Below, one piece after another: positions 36,083 to 48,870 of a stretch of 64,000 nt of DNA (the first letter of the stretch is position 1; every line of letters begins with the position of its first letter). The position numbers and the translations under genes were made by a program. The notes beneath the pieces are model-generated. The model saw only the letters and a program-made list of their open reading frames with translations, made no database searches and was not told the origin of the DNA. Source of the stretch: Sympetrum striolatum (Eukaryota > Arthropoda > Insecta > Odonata > Libellulidae); contig OX388349.1 of assembly GCA_947579665.1 (NCBI GenBank), positions 41,859,854 through 41,923,853 of the forward strand, written 5' to 3'.

Positions 36083-36625
36083 TAGGCTGGGCCGAAAATA
36101 AAAACGATTATTCTAGATTCGAATTCTTATAGCGCTTAAAAGTTGCGTATTTGCAAACTGATTAACAGAAAAATAATGAAAAATTCTTAAATTAGATCTT
36201 CAGTTAACGCAAACGGCCTAAAGTTTAAAAATATCACAAAAACCGCCAAAATGCACCTCTTCACTAAAATTATAAGGACTTTGGTTTTTAATTTCTAATA
36301 ACTCGTTTTTCACGAAAATTCGTAAATTTGAGCTGTAATTTACGTACTTAAAATGAACCGTATGTGTTATAAAATAATTTTCCTATCACAATCTTGCAAT
36401 TATGAAGTACTGTGAGGCTATTGGAGATGAAATGTCATAGTCCTTATAATTTTAGCGTAGAGGTATATTTTGGTGGTTTTCGTAATCTTTGTTGAACTTT
36501 AGGCCGTTTGCGTGAACTAATAATCTAATTTAAGATTTTTTCTGTTAATCAGAATGCAAATACGTAACTTTTGAGCGCAATTAGAATTTGAGACATGAAA
36601 AATCGTTTTTTTTTGGCCCGGCCTA
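36083..36625. mobile_element. 543-bp fold-back DNA element
   Basis: The ends are TAGGCTGGGCCGAAAA and, on the opposite strand, TAGGCCGGGCCAAAAA. Inversion continues far inward: GAATTCTTATAGCGC, TTAACGCAAACGGCC, AAAACCGCCAAAATGCACCT and AAATTATAAGGACT on the left each have an inverse counterpart on the right. The whole element is thus one long imperfect palindrome with a loop of roughly 100 bp around 36310-36400. TA lies at both ends, consistent with a TA target. No ORF. A long-TIR MITE is the best description; superfamily unknown. Confidence 0.75.
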
Positions 36626-37269
36626 ATACGCTCGCTACGGTAGGCTAGTAAAAGAATGAATTAGATTTTAGATTGGTTTTTGTTCATTACGTTTTCTGTG
36701 TGGCACTGATCATTATGATAAGGAAGGAGGAAGGAAGTATTGAGTGTGCTAACTAAGACATTGAAAATAAATAAATTACATGGGTGCTAGAAGAGCAGTG
36801 TTGCAAGTGAAGTGAAGGATTAGGTTTGTTCGGTCCTACCTTTTTACTTTTTTGCATTCTTTTACTGAATTAGATTGTGAAATGTACTCATTTTCTAGTA
36901 ATACCACAAAAGTGCAGGTGTAAGTAGAATTGTAAATAATTTCCCTACTGGAAAGTTATTCGCTATTGCAGCTTGCATTAAATCGTTAATGAGGCGATGT
37001 CCAAAAAATCTGATATGCCCAACACATGACTTTCTCCATATTTATTTAAAACAGAAGCCTATGCCGGTAATATATAAATAACTCCTAAGCAATCAGTGTT
37101 ACAAAAAATGTTTCAAACAAAAGTTGTAGTAATGTACATTATCTATATCGTTTGTACATAATTGTATATACCTACATAGCATTATCACAGAGATATTAAA
37201 GAAACGAGATTTTGTTCCAGATAAACCGCAACTTACGGTTAAGCGGTATACATAAAAAACTAATCAACT
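36626..37269. other. AT-rich non-coding stretch
   Basis: No ORF of note and no recognised repeat end, RNA gene or regulatory motif. Confidence 0.5.
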
Positions 37270-37530
37270 CTTGGCATTGTTAGGAAAATACTAAATACGA
37301 ATTTTGGAAATGATCGGATTTTTACTTTTTAAGATAGAGCGCCCACAAACGTTTTTACCACATACAGACACACACACACACAAACACACAGACACACACA
37401 GACATGTTCCTGAAAATAGCGAAACCGAATTCTATGGGCCCCAAAACATCTATTTCCGTTGAAATCTAGAGGTCGAGTTTTTTTTTCAAATACAATACTT
37501 TCTCTATACTATGTTTAGGGAGAAAGTAAA
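37270..37530 (+). mobile_element. RTE-like retroelement 3' end with AC repeat and terminal hairpin
   Basis: GATCGGATTTTTACTTTTTA, GAGCGCCCACAAACGTTTTT, an imperfect (AC)n tract (about 37360-37404), CCGAATTCTATGGGCCCC, CGTTGAAATCTAGAGGTCGA and a closing hairpin TACTTTCTC...GAGAAAGTA (37496-37527) form a pattern I associate with widespread arthropod LINE 3' ends. The assignment is from memory of similar sequences. No coding part is present. Confidence 0.45.
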
Positions 37531-39857
37531 AATTAATGAGACTACTCTTTTTTACGTATAGCGCTTTATGCGATTTAAGGCGATTCAAAGAATGATTAAA
37601 TACTGAATAGAGGTACAGCCTAACCTTCACCAATAAAATGGGTAACTCTATTTTTACGTGCAAAAAAGAAAATATGTTTCCAATATGAATCTGAATCTTA
37701 AATTCCAGCAACTACTTCTAAACTATAGTAAAAAGGTTGCGTTTCTACAATTTTCCATTGTACTTCTCTGAGCAGCTACTTATTGAATGCGATAATTAAA
37801 CAGTTTTTGCGTTGCGAAAAATGGAGTCAAAAGCCTTCCTGGCAGTAGAAAGAAATGGTTGATAGCTTACTTTTTTGGAGAGATTAGATGAGAAGTCAAA
37901 TATCAGAGCTAATTGAAGGTACCTAATTATCGGTAAAATCTTGATCAAATATGCGTATTACTCTAATTGGGCTGCTATTGTCTAATCATCCAAAGCTTTC
38001 GAGGAGAGGATCTTTTTGGATAACGATCTAACTCGATATATTTCCCAGGGCTTTGATTTTGAAATTCGTCCAATCACTAAATGATACCTCTTATGGGTAG
38101 AACATAAGATTTCCACACACTGCAAGAAATGAATTAGCATCCCTAATAAATTGATAGAATTCCAATCGAAATTTAAAACTGGCATTTCCTATCCAAAATC
38201 AAAACCAATTTCATCGAGCTTTTTATGGCATAGTTAGTATCAAAAGAGCTTTGAAGAGGGTTTTAATACCGCAATTCATCAAACGCCGGTAATCATTGGT
38301 CAAGGTCCATCTAAGGAAGTATTATCTCGATCCTCTCCTGCATTAACGCTTTTAAGTAAGCAAATCCATTGTGCGGCTTCGCCAAATTGTTACAACTTCC
38401 TAAAAAGGTCATACACCAATGACTCCTTGCTCTTCTGCCGAATTCAATCAGTATTTTAATGCTTTGATGAATAAGAATTGCTTTCTTTTATGTGACCGTT
38501 CCTTTCATCGTTGGGGAACCCCTTACAAATACCTGCAGTAAAACTTACCAATTAACGCCTGAGAAATTCTCTCTTGTTGATCATCCTTTCGGAAACACAA
38601 TCCTTATACGTGAGAAACATCGTCAAAGCCACTAAATACCCATTAAGTAGGAGTCTCACTAACAAGATGGACTTTTCAGGCAGAAATGTATATTGTTACA
38701 CCATGTTGTTTATCACCGACATTGCTGTGGGGTAATTTAATTTTACCATTCCCCGAAACCGTTCCGACTTCTTCCAAAAATGGAAGTCAATGACTCTGGT
38801 AATAGTCACAAAGTTCCTCTCAATAAAAGCGAGAGATAACGAAATTACTCTGGTTTACGCCTTGAGTTTCAAGATCGCATGAGCATCGGTCTGAGTGTGG
38901 AAAGCGATCAAAATGGGAGAGATAATAGGAGCGGAATTTGATGATCCCCGCCAAGTATTCCGGAGCATTATATACAATCTATTACTCCTCCGATGGAGCG
39001 CTAAGTAGACGGAATAAAAGGAGAAGATTCAGAGAAAGGCGGCGTCGCGCTCCTCGTTAAGAAGTGGCTTCAAATTCTCCTTCCATTTTCTCGTGGTTTT
39101 ACGACCGTCTCTGAAGTCACGCGCACGCTTTGGGCGCCGTTCACAAAGGGAGTGCTCCTTCCGAAGATTTGCCGGCTGCATTAGCGAGAAGTAGGAATTC
39201 CGATGTGTCGAGACCGGAGGAGATATTTTCAGAATGTTTGAGTCTATAGCTCCTTACTATTTCTCCTAGTTAGGCTATGGGATCAGGAGTACCGCTTTTG
39301 AGTTCCTCGTCTAGTTACACATATTGGTTCGTAATCGTCTTGCTGTTTTATATTCGCGGAGATATGAGTAGGAATAGGGTGGTCATTTCGGTTTAAAATG
39401 GTTTCCTGAAGTATATATGCATAAATTTGATTGAATCGAATAAGCAGACTCTGCTGATTGCCTGGACACCAGGGGCTTTAGAATAGACCCGCCCTTACCG
39501 CTGTAAAATCTAGTTACTCTAGGCTTAACATTCCCTTAAATTATGAGAGAGGGAAATATAAGGGAGGCAGTTTTACTTCAAAGAGGTTTGGACGTAACAA
39601 TTTTCAATTTTCCACCATTTGCTAATAATTAAATTTAATTTAGGTAAATATAATTTCTCTACTCGAACGTTTGATTAGAATTTTCAAGCTTTGGTATGAA
39701 TATTATTTGCATGTTTACTTGAATTGCTCTATGATAAGTAAATGATAGCTCTTCATCGATAATCATAACATGATAGATTATAACTCTGTATGGTAGTTTT
39801 AAATTTTTCGAGATTTTTTTGTTGCCTCTGAATTTGTTCGTTTGGTGATATCTTAAA
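37531..39857. other. Non-coding stretch
   Basis: No supported gene. About 38860-39200 is moderately GC-rich with no long ORF. No repeat ends or RNA genes were identified. Confidence 0.5.
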
Positions 39858-40296
39858 TTCATGTATTATAAAATCTTATAGGATCACACTTTTGGCATCA
39901 CTGAGAAAAAATTAACAGCTAAAATTTTAAAGCTAATGACATTTGTTACTACGTTTATTTTTATAATTGTTTCTATATAACGTCTAGTACCGATCTCATT
40001 TTCATCTTAAAACAAAGTCGTTGAAAGAGTAATACATAATTTATTCGTTAAGTCGTTTTATTCGTATTCGTTATTATTAATTCATGTATTATAAAATCTT
40101 ATAGGATCACACTTTTGGCATCACTGAGAAAAAATTAACAGCTAAAATTTTAAAGCTAATGACATTTGTTACTACGTTTATTTTTATAATTGTTTCTATA
40201 TAACGTCTAGTACCGATCTCATTTTCATCTTAAAATAAAGTCGTTGAAAGAGTAATACATAATTTATTCGTTAAGTCGTTTTATTCGTATTCGTTA
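39858..40296. repeat. Near-identical 223-bp tandem duplication
   Basis: TTCATGTATTATAAAATC at 39858 and 40081 begin two copies that are identical by eye except for C at 40013 versus T at 40236, until the second copy departs near 40297. Such similarity implies a recent duplication, or an assembly duplication. The unit has no ORF or known motif. Confidence 0.9.
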
Positions 40297-43200
40297 ATAA
40301 GTTAATGTCTCTATGATGATTACAAAATGAAACTGGGCATAGTAACTGTGTGAAAAGACTAGGATAAAAATTTGAGTCCTTAACTTGGGGAAGAAATTTC
40401 TAACCAATTGAGCTATCTTCCAGAACATTCAGACTTGCAGGTTTGGAAAACTGATTTTGGAGAATCTCCAGGGCTTTTGGTAGCTAATGAGTGGAGAGCT
40501 AGGAGCTGAAATCTCCCTCTGGATTGAATAATGTCAAAGATATAGGGTCGTTGATACCTTTCCGGGCGCAGGACACCATTTCAAGTGCCAACGTACGAAA
40601 AAGGGGTCGGATAAAATACTGCAGATGAGGTCTTCTTAAAGATTGGAGATGCGCACGCGAACGAAACGACAGCTGCAGGTATCATTTCTTAATGTGAAAC
40701 CAAAGCGTCAAGATAATTTAGTGTTTTCGTCGTAATATGTCGTTCTTGCACATATAATCTTCATGAAGCTGCATCTCTGTTGCGCCAAGTCGTAATTTTC
40801 CTTTCCGAAAGATCATTAAGTCGACGCATTTGCACCTATATATTTCGTAATTATTATATTGGTCCGGAGATTTCCTTTCAGATAGCTATATTTTACTGCT
40901 CGTAAAATCAAACTGCATTTCTTGGCTGAGAGACACTTCGTCAGTAAAAACATATCATTGAACTCGAATTCCATTGGAACTTTTCGGGAGTGAGATGGGC
41001 TGGCGTGCAAAGACGTTAAATAGGAGGGTGGCAGTCGACGGAAATGAATTCCCAATGCAAATTTTTACGATTTTGGCTTGCATCCTCTCTCCTCTTGCAT
41101 CGTCCGGGGCAAGCTGCTCCTCAAATTGTTTCGGTTCGATTTTTTTCCTGTAAGCTGTAGTAAAATGCCATAAATTGGTCCACGTGCTCCGTCCCGTATT
41201 ATATCATAGGAAATGAACTCGGTATCATTACAAGATTTAAGCGTTTTATTGTAAATTTTAGTATCCATTTCAGGGAATTTATTTATATTTTTCTTTCTGC
41301 AGGATATCTGATACCTAATTATCGCAACATCTGCTCCTGAATTATTACATTCAAGTACTTTAAGATACTTATGATTATAAAATGTATAGTCGATGGAAAA
41401 TAATTGCAAAACTTAATTTAGGTATTTTCTCTGGAGGCACTGAACCAGATTGAAGCGTATCATTAAGAATTTGATTTAAACTATGATTTGTAAATATTCA
41501 TCATCAAATTTAATGATAAAAAAATGAAGGGAACAGGAACAGATTATATAGAAATTATATAGAAATATTTTAGATGCTAGAAGTTTTGGATGTGAGGTGA
41601 TTTCAATAAGATGAGCTCAGATAAATTGACAGGTTTCATCAAAATGTATATTAATTACTTAGACGCAGTAAACGCATAAAATTTTACAAAAACTGCCAAA
41701 GAAACAGAGTATTAAAAAAAGAAAACAGGTACTATCACGATGTACAGAAAATCACTGTGTGTATGATATTCCATTTTATAGATTTAAAGTAAGTATGCAA
41801 TAATTTTTTATGCTATATCACTTATTTTCTTGATGTCTCAAGCAATCAATAATCGGAGAAAAAGGAGTAAAAACTTTATCTGAAGCTTTCTGTTAAATTC
41901 ACTTGCATATTTATGACAAGGAATCCTACCTTATGGTTAAACCTTATTAAGAGAGTTTAAATAAATACATTGGTATATTGATTGAAGTATACATTGGTAT
42001 ATTTTTGATTGAAGTTTTTATCCATTTTATCACAATAGAATTGAGTTTGAATCTCTTCTTAAAATCGTGCCTTGAAAGGAAGATAGATCTTTTAATTGAA
42101 CATTGTCAAACTACCCATTCGTCGAAATTTTCGACCAAAATCAAAACATTTTTGTGAGTGGTTATAGCTTTACCTGGTAATTGATTAAAAATTGATATCT
42201 CAATCAAAAAAAGTGCACGAAGCATGATTTTCCCAAACGGTATTGATTATTTTTACCCACGGTGACAGTGATATTATTGCATTTGTGATAATATCATATA
42301 AGTTTATTTATAAAAATATAAATTTTATTTGGTTCCCATTTTCGGTTCGGCTCCGTTTTTGTATTAATTATATTTTGTCAGTGTTGGATATTAGATTTCA
42401 GTAAAGAATCTGTTTGGGTTTGGGGTTCGATTCCTGTGAATTAATGTTTTGGGTGCAACTGTTTCCAATGCCGAATTTTTTCCTATTTTACTCACAATCT
42501 TTCCTGAATAACAACAGAAAATCCTCATCGCCACCCTGACCACTCTCCGTAACTCAGCGCGAGAATTCGGTTACGCCACCCTGTCATTAAAGCGAGCCTT
42601 TTCTCCTTTACCTAATGGGCCCTGAGTTCCCACTTCTCCGTACACCAACGAAAAACGACTTCCCATTCTTGCGCGTCGCAGCAACCCCGCAGTTTTTACT
42701 AAGCGCACAGAAAGCGGTCTTATCAGGACGCCCTCTCGACCGCGAAGACGCCTAAAAAAACTGCCGTCCCCGCTTCCAAATGAGGGAGCCACGTGTAACA
42801 GAACGGCCCCGGAAAAAAAATCATCCCCCGAAAAAAAGACGCCTAATGACGCTTCGTACTCGACCCCGTATAAGAAAAAGGAGCGAACCCCTTTCCCAAA
42901 TGAATCCCTTGACAATCCCGCCAATCCCTCAGCGGTGTCTCCCTCTAGGAGGCGAAGAGCCAACTCCATTCTCCACGCGACTTTGGTACGCTTTTTCCTC
43001 GTACCCTACTTGCATAAGGATGTGCATTCAGAGGGGAAAAGGGTTCGTGGAATAACAGAAGAATCCCCGATGCACCTCAAAAAACCCATCTAAGGCCTTG
43101 TCTAAAGGGACTGAGTAGAGGTTATGGAAGAGGTCATTTGAAATTTTAATGCAGTATTCGGGTTGGGTTGGGCGGTACGAAATGTAAGGAGGGTAGGAGT

Positions 43201-44445
43201 TTGCCATTACAATAGGGAAAAGCGGGGATGTGAAGGGGAGGCGGAGTACAATGGGAAAGGGAAATTGAAGGGAAAGAGAGATGGATCGGAGGGAGGAAGT
43301 CGGGGCGGGCGAGAAGTGTAGGCGATGCATGCTTAATGAGCTAAGCGAAGGAAGGGCGAGATTTAAGGAGATTTGGCGACGATTATCTGTTATTCTCTTC
43401 CGAAATGAGTTATGGGGTTGTTTAATTGAGGGAGGATGGCTTTGTAACGGAAGATCTCTTATTGGGGTACATCCGAGCGAACAAAAGACTTTCTAAATGC
43501 GCAGTCGTCGCAGCGATTAATTCCGAATGGGCTTTTTAATTCGGTTCGTTGTGAGGAGTTTATAAATCCTCTCTACGTAGGTCAGATTTATTTCCTTTTC
43601 TCAAATGAGGGGGGCCGTAGAGTAATTTAATTTAGAGAAAAGAGTAATTGTTTTCCCCTTATTTGACGGTAATTCCACCTTCTACGGAATATATAAGATA
43701 ATATAGCAAACAAAGAATATATAATTTACATATGCAACTGTCTAAGTACATAAAGATCTCAAAAAGGTGGGAAAAAGAGATGCAGTATGATTAGTTGCTT
43801 TACTGTAGTTGATATATCAATAAAATTTGCATAAAAAATTCCCAGTTGTAGCTAAAACAGCCTCACTATAGTATTATAATTCGGAAAGTTAGACTAATAG
43901 CGCATAGGTTAAAAACGAACGCAATTGTATGTGCTATTTGATATCTTCATCAAATGATAGACTAATATTTTTTAAATCTAAATTTAAGTGACGCTTAATT
44001 GAGTTGATTTGACAACTAATGTATTCAGGAATTCCTGCACCAAGTATTTTAATAGCGTCTAAAGTGTAAAATATGGGGTATTTTATGGCTGTGGAAGGTA
44101 TTCAACCTAATCCCCTCAATTTTGGTTGCAGTATTTAAGTTTTCACTTTGCCAATTGAGTTTTCCCCTATGATATTTTTCTTATTGCAATATGGGTTGCA
44201 GTGAAACTAAATACTAGTAATTTCACGTTAAGGCAAGGCTCAAATGGGAAACAATTTGTCTAAATACACTGAAAACGGGGTTGTGAACTAATGCAGGATT
44301 TAATATCCTTAAATAAGTCCCACAAATTCCAAATTTCGTTTCTATAGGAAATATGCTGTGAGATTCTATCTAAATGGTATTTAAGCTAGGGTTTTTCTGC
44401 GTAATTTCAAGGACTAAGGTCGGAAAATCTTTTAACAAACCAATT
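40297..44445. other. Non-coding stretch including a GC-rich island
   Basis: About 42520-43520 is a CpG/GC-rich island with ORFs on both strands (42571-42969 minus is the longest, 132 codons). None has a domain I recognise, and their composition follows the island. A short direct repeat, ACATTGGTATAT, occurs near 41968 and 41991. Elsewhere the DNA is AT-rich without features. Confidence 0.5.
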
Positions 44446-44473
44446 CGCTTTATCCGTTCTTCTGCAGGTAAGG
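44446..44473 (+). promoter_or_regulatory. Candidate recursive splice site (CAG|GTAAGG)
   Basis: TTTATCCGTTCTTCTGCAG is directly followed by GTAAGG, joining a good 3' splice site with polypyrimidine tract to a good 5' splice site at 44467/44468 with no exon between. This is the form of ratchet points that remove long insect introns in steps. It would support a plus-strand host intron spanning this part of the window. It could be chance, as no exon was identified nearby. Confidence 0.3.
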
Positions 44474-46599
44474 ATAATGTAATGAAATTACCATTTATCG
44501 ATATTTTTCTAGGAAAGGTAACATCAACAGTTATTGTTCTAACACCTGATAATCTCTAGCAAAATTGAAAGTTTTTAAAATATAATTTTCGGTGAAAATG
44601 AAACTATTTTGTGCATTATTTAGTTAATTACTTTTCTTTCCAAATTACGTTTTCAGTTTCTCTTCCAAATTTTTACGCTGTAGGGCTTTAAAAAATAATA
44701 AGTAAAAATATACGGGCATTATCCCCCGAAATTTCTCACCACATACTTCATGCACGTGTTTCTTTCTCTTAAGGCAAGCCATCTTATCTCTTCCCCAAGA
44801 CTCCTTACCTCCCCAAACCAGAATGTTACTTTTCACCCATCTAAAAGTCCCCGTTCCCTCATCCCGCGTATTCTCGGAAGATTGTACCGCCTGGCTGCGC
44901 GTGCACGTAATATTGCGCGGTGAGTGACCTCTCGAAAAAATGCATTCGGTGAAAAGAACGCGCGGGCGGTCCCGGCGACCACATGTTATCGTTCGAGCAG
45001 CAAATACAGAATGCATTCCCCGTTCTGGAATGCAACAGTCGCTCGCTGTAACACGTTTCAATTATTAGCGGGTTTCAGGTTATTCAGATTAGTCGTCGTC
45101 CTCCCCGAAGTTTTATGGGAAGGAGAGAGGCAAGGCAGTAGAGCCTTCGGTGATCTTTTTAGACAATAAACTTTTTATTTCGTTGCTATTTCTTTGCTTC
45201 GGTGTTATCTCTCGCGTGTATTCTGCAGTAGGTGCCACTGATGGGGTTCATATATTCCCTCTTGAGACGCTAACCGAATCGTAAACGAATCGATTGAAAT
45301 TCATTAATCTTGGTGATGTAGTGCATCGCCGATAGCTGGGAGATTTCAGCGTGTGGAACCGTCCTCTCTTCGGCGCGAAATTGATTCAGAGCGGCGGATT
45401 CCAGATCGGAAAATGGATTAACCGACGGGCAGGTTTAATTACCCAAGGAGTGCATACGTAATTTTCCTTTGGGCTTTGGAAGAGTCTGAATTTAGAGTTA
45501 TCTTCGGAGGTATCTTTATTGCACCCAGAAGGCTGGTAACTACAGATTATGATGATTCTAGTGAGCAGAGAATATTTTGTCAAATAAGAGTTACTATTTT
45601 AATTTGATAAAGTCAAGCATTTTCCTCAATCTGTGCAATCATGGTGCGGATTTTTCTAGGAACACTAGGGAGGTTATTATGTTTTCTTGTTATATATTCT
45701 TTAATTCTATAAGAAATCATTCAAGACGATTAAACCACCGCAAAGGAAATGTAGCACACCATAAGCAGTGTTAGTTATTTCACATGCTTGCATATTATAA
45801 CAACACCTTAACTGATAATATATTTTAAACGTTATATGATTGCTATCTTCCACGAAATCATGAGTAAAATAAGTACAGTAACTATTTACGTAATAAGAGA
45901 CCAAGTCTACTTGCTATTCATTTAGGAGCTACATTTTAAATTACGACCTACCTAAATCTCGTTGTTTAACCTTACTTTTCTGTCAATATAGAACAATAGC
46001 CATACATTAAATACATTAATAAAAGAAACTATTTTAGATATATATCTTTTACTTCGGGAATAATCTTCAAAGATATTTCAACCATACAATGATAAAAATA
46101 TAACTGGAAAATTACGTACTCTTTGACTCATATTGAAATATTTAACAGTGATGATATTACTCCGTATCCATCTATTTCTGTCATAAGTTATGTTATAGAG
46201 AACGTTTAAAGAATCAATTTATACGTCACAGAATATCATGGTAATCGTTTATTCTTCCTTAAAATCTCACACGCTCCAATGGCTTCACATTCTAGTTAAT
46301 GAAGATTGATGCACGTTAAGAGCGCTTCCCGATCGGAAGACATTGTCATTCAAAGTAAGAGGTAAGCTAATGCTACAGAAATTTTACGAAATTGCGGAGA
46401 GCAGCTGCACCCCGTAACTGACTCCATAATACCACCAAGTATCATCTTCAGCGTGATGCGCGCACGCGTCCAAATTATCTTCCAATACCAACTTTCACCC
46501 TCCAGCCTCAGCTCGAAAGTGTAGCAGAATAGAAGAAAATAGGTCCATAGAAAGCAACTAGGGGATTGCGCTAGACGAGATAGGAACGTGCAGCAGTTA
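44474..46599. other. Non-coding stretch with GC-elevated 44.8-45.4 kb
   Basis: About 44800-45420 is GC-elevated. Two opposing ORFs (44645-45061 minus, 44924-45169 plus) lack recognisable features. The rest is AT-rich. Confidence 0.5.
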
Positions 46600-47680
46600 G
46601 ATCTCCCAGTGAGAAGGGGTTTGCAGCTTTCTTGCCGGGGATGGGGAAGCAGAAGGAGGGACTCCGTACCGTGAATGAGGAAGGCCTGCAGAGCTGTAAG
46701 GGCGTGTCATTTCCCTGTCGCGTGCCCTTTTTTGCACCCTAGAAATATCTCCCCACTCTGCCCTGTACTTTTATGAGTGTCGACCCTGCTTTCACCCCTT
46801 TTTGAACCCTTCCCTCCCACCCATTTCACCCCGGACGCTCTCTTGACTCTCACCCCTCTTGGCGAATCCAACCCTCGCTGCTCCATGTCCAGTCCATCGT
46901 ACGATTCCCACACGACATTCACGACACTCGCCAAACTGCCGGGAAAAAATTGTCTCACGCACACTAAGTACACACACAGACACATTTTTGCACGCGTCCG
47001 TAGCCCCGGACATTTTTTCGTACCCTTTTTTCACTCCCATTGAAGCCGTCTTTCTCCCCACGCTCTTTCTTCGATCCCCTCTCTCCATCTCACTCTCTCC
47101 CTCGCTCTCCCGGTTAAAAAACCAGAACATATATGTATGTACTAACGTGTTCTTTTCTCCCTTCTGCCTCATTCTCTCCACTTCTGATTTGCGAAGTGAT
47201 TGTGCGACACGTCCGTTTTTGAAGCACGGTTGAGTTGCCGTGTATGTAACCCTTTTTTCCCGGGCTCTTTACCTCGTCCACTCCTGCCCACGATGCAAAT
47301 TATCACGCCCATTGAAAAGAGAGTCTGGTATTTTTTCTTCCCCTTTCTCTCCCGCGTCCCTTCTTCTCCCCGATGCTCTTTCGGTGGTGCATCTCCCCAC
47401 TCCATGGGAAAGTCGTTAATGACCGAAATTTGCTTTTCTGCACATTAGAGGGCCTCCGGTCCGCGCGGCACGCTGCTGTTTGCCGTCCAGTTCCCGATAT
47501 TCCGAGAGCGAGAGTATTTATTTTTACCGGTGTTTGGAGACGTGATGTTACCGTCGCTGGGGCGATTTGATGGACGTTAAATGACTAAGTGTTGCGAAAA
47601 TCTGTTACCGGGTCTCCGGAGTGAGTAGATGCCGGAGTATTTGCCCTGGTGACTTCAACGCTCTGTTAGATGGATGACGC
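46600..47680. other. CpG-containing island, strongly pyrimidine-rich on plus
   Basis: C/T dominate the plus strand from about 46690 to 47400 (for example CTCTCTCCCTCGCTCTCCCG near 47095). Many overlapping ORFs on both strands (46707-47448) reflect the lack of AT-rich stops and not coding. No conserved domain is visible. This could be a regulatory island, a 5' region of an unseen gene, or simple-sequence-driven DNA. Confidence 0.45.
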
Positions 47681-48870
47681 TCTACGGGAATGATTCTACC
47701 TTACTTAACTGGTGTATTACAAATATACAATAATTGACTAAGTAAATGTAGGCTTTAATAATGGATTCTATGTAATTCGAAGTAACCAGGACGGATTTCA
47801 GTTTAAAAAAGGACGAAATTTCAAGTATATGAATCGATTACTTTTTATTATTCAATATTATCCTTGTTCTCACAATTTTTTATTTACTTTTGAACTTAAG
47901 GAGTTGAGACTTCATAATAGCTACGGATACTGAGAAATTTTATACTAAATAATTAAAACTTCATCTAATTTATATGTATTACATATATAAATCTTAATTG
48001 ATACTATTATGAATATATAGCAATATTGAGATCAAATTATCTGTCTGCTATCGAATATATATTATTATTATTCATATATTTCTACAATTTTACCGAAGTC
48101 TGGTGTCAGCCCCAAAAATTTTTAAATTACCCTTTCACACATAAATTATTATATTTAAAAATTCCTTAATAACATCACTACATTAACAAACAAGATGTGG
48201 TTACACTTTTAACAGAAACAAGACTAAATATAGCCAAAATCTCCCCAATTTTCTCAAACATCTCACTTACATATCCTACATACATACAGTCATTCCGTTT
48301 GTATAATTTTGTTTATGTTTCCTACGACCAAGAAACAATTGAGTATTTTTTAGAAAATAATTCGAAGATATATTATTAACACAAATACGTTTTAATGTTC
48401 GAATGTTCAAAAATTTTCTAATATTTAGGTATGATTTTTGTAAAAGCAATACTTTAACATCCCTCGTCTCAGAAAGTATCCACTGAATGCTTTTTTTCGT
48501 AGCTACTACATATAGTTTGCTAAATAATTCTACATAGTTGATAACTTTCAAATCTTTGATTAAACTTGTTTGTAAAATACGCAGCCAGTGCATTATGTTG
48601 TTTATTAACGTTCAAGTTAAAGTATACTTTATCTAATCGGTTAGATAGCGAGTAAGTACGATCACTCTCATAAGCTTAGATTATCCTATTGAAAGTACAT
48701 CCTCACATGGAATAAGCCTATGGACCGGTACAAGTGTTTGCGATGCACTTTTTCCTAACACCGGGTATCGCGTCCACTTAGAATTCTCGAAAACATCCCT
48801 GCATCCCTCCTAGATGTTTAGGTAGCTCATAACCTTTGGATAACCCACTGGAAGCTTAGCGCGCCCAGTA
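47681..48870. other. AT-rich non-coding stretch
   Basis: No supported gene, RNA or repeat. ORFs are short and AT-driven. Confidence 0.5.

Noticed and set aside
42571..42969. 132-codon minus-strand ORF
   Set aside because: Composition-driven frame in a GC-rich island with no domain. A plus-strand ORF overlaps it.
43160..43176. GGGTTGGGTTGGG as telomere-like repeat or quadruplex
   Set aside because: Only three G-runs and not the TTAGG arthropod telomere unit.
46707..47448. Cluster of overlapping ORFs on both strands
   Set aside because: All arise from the pyrimidine-rich tract. Translations are low complexity (S/P/L/F on one strand, R/G/E/K on the other).
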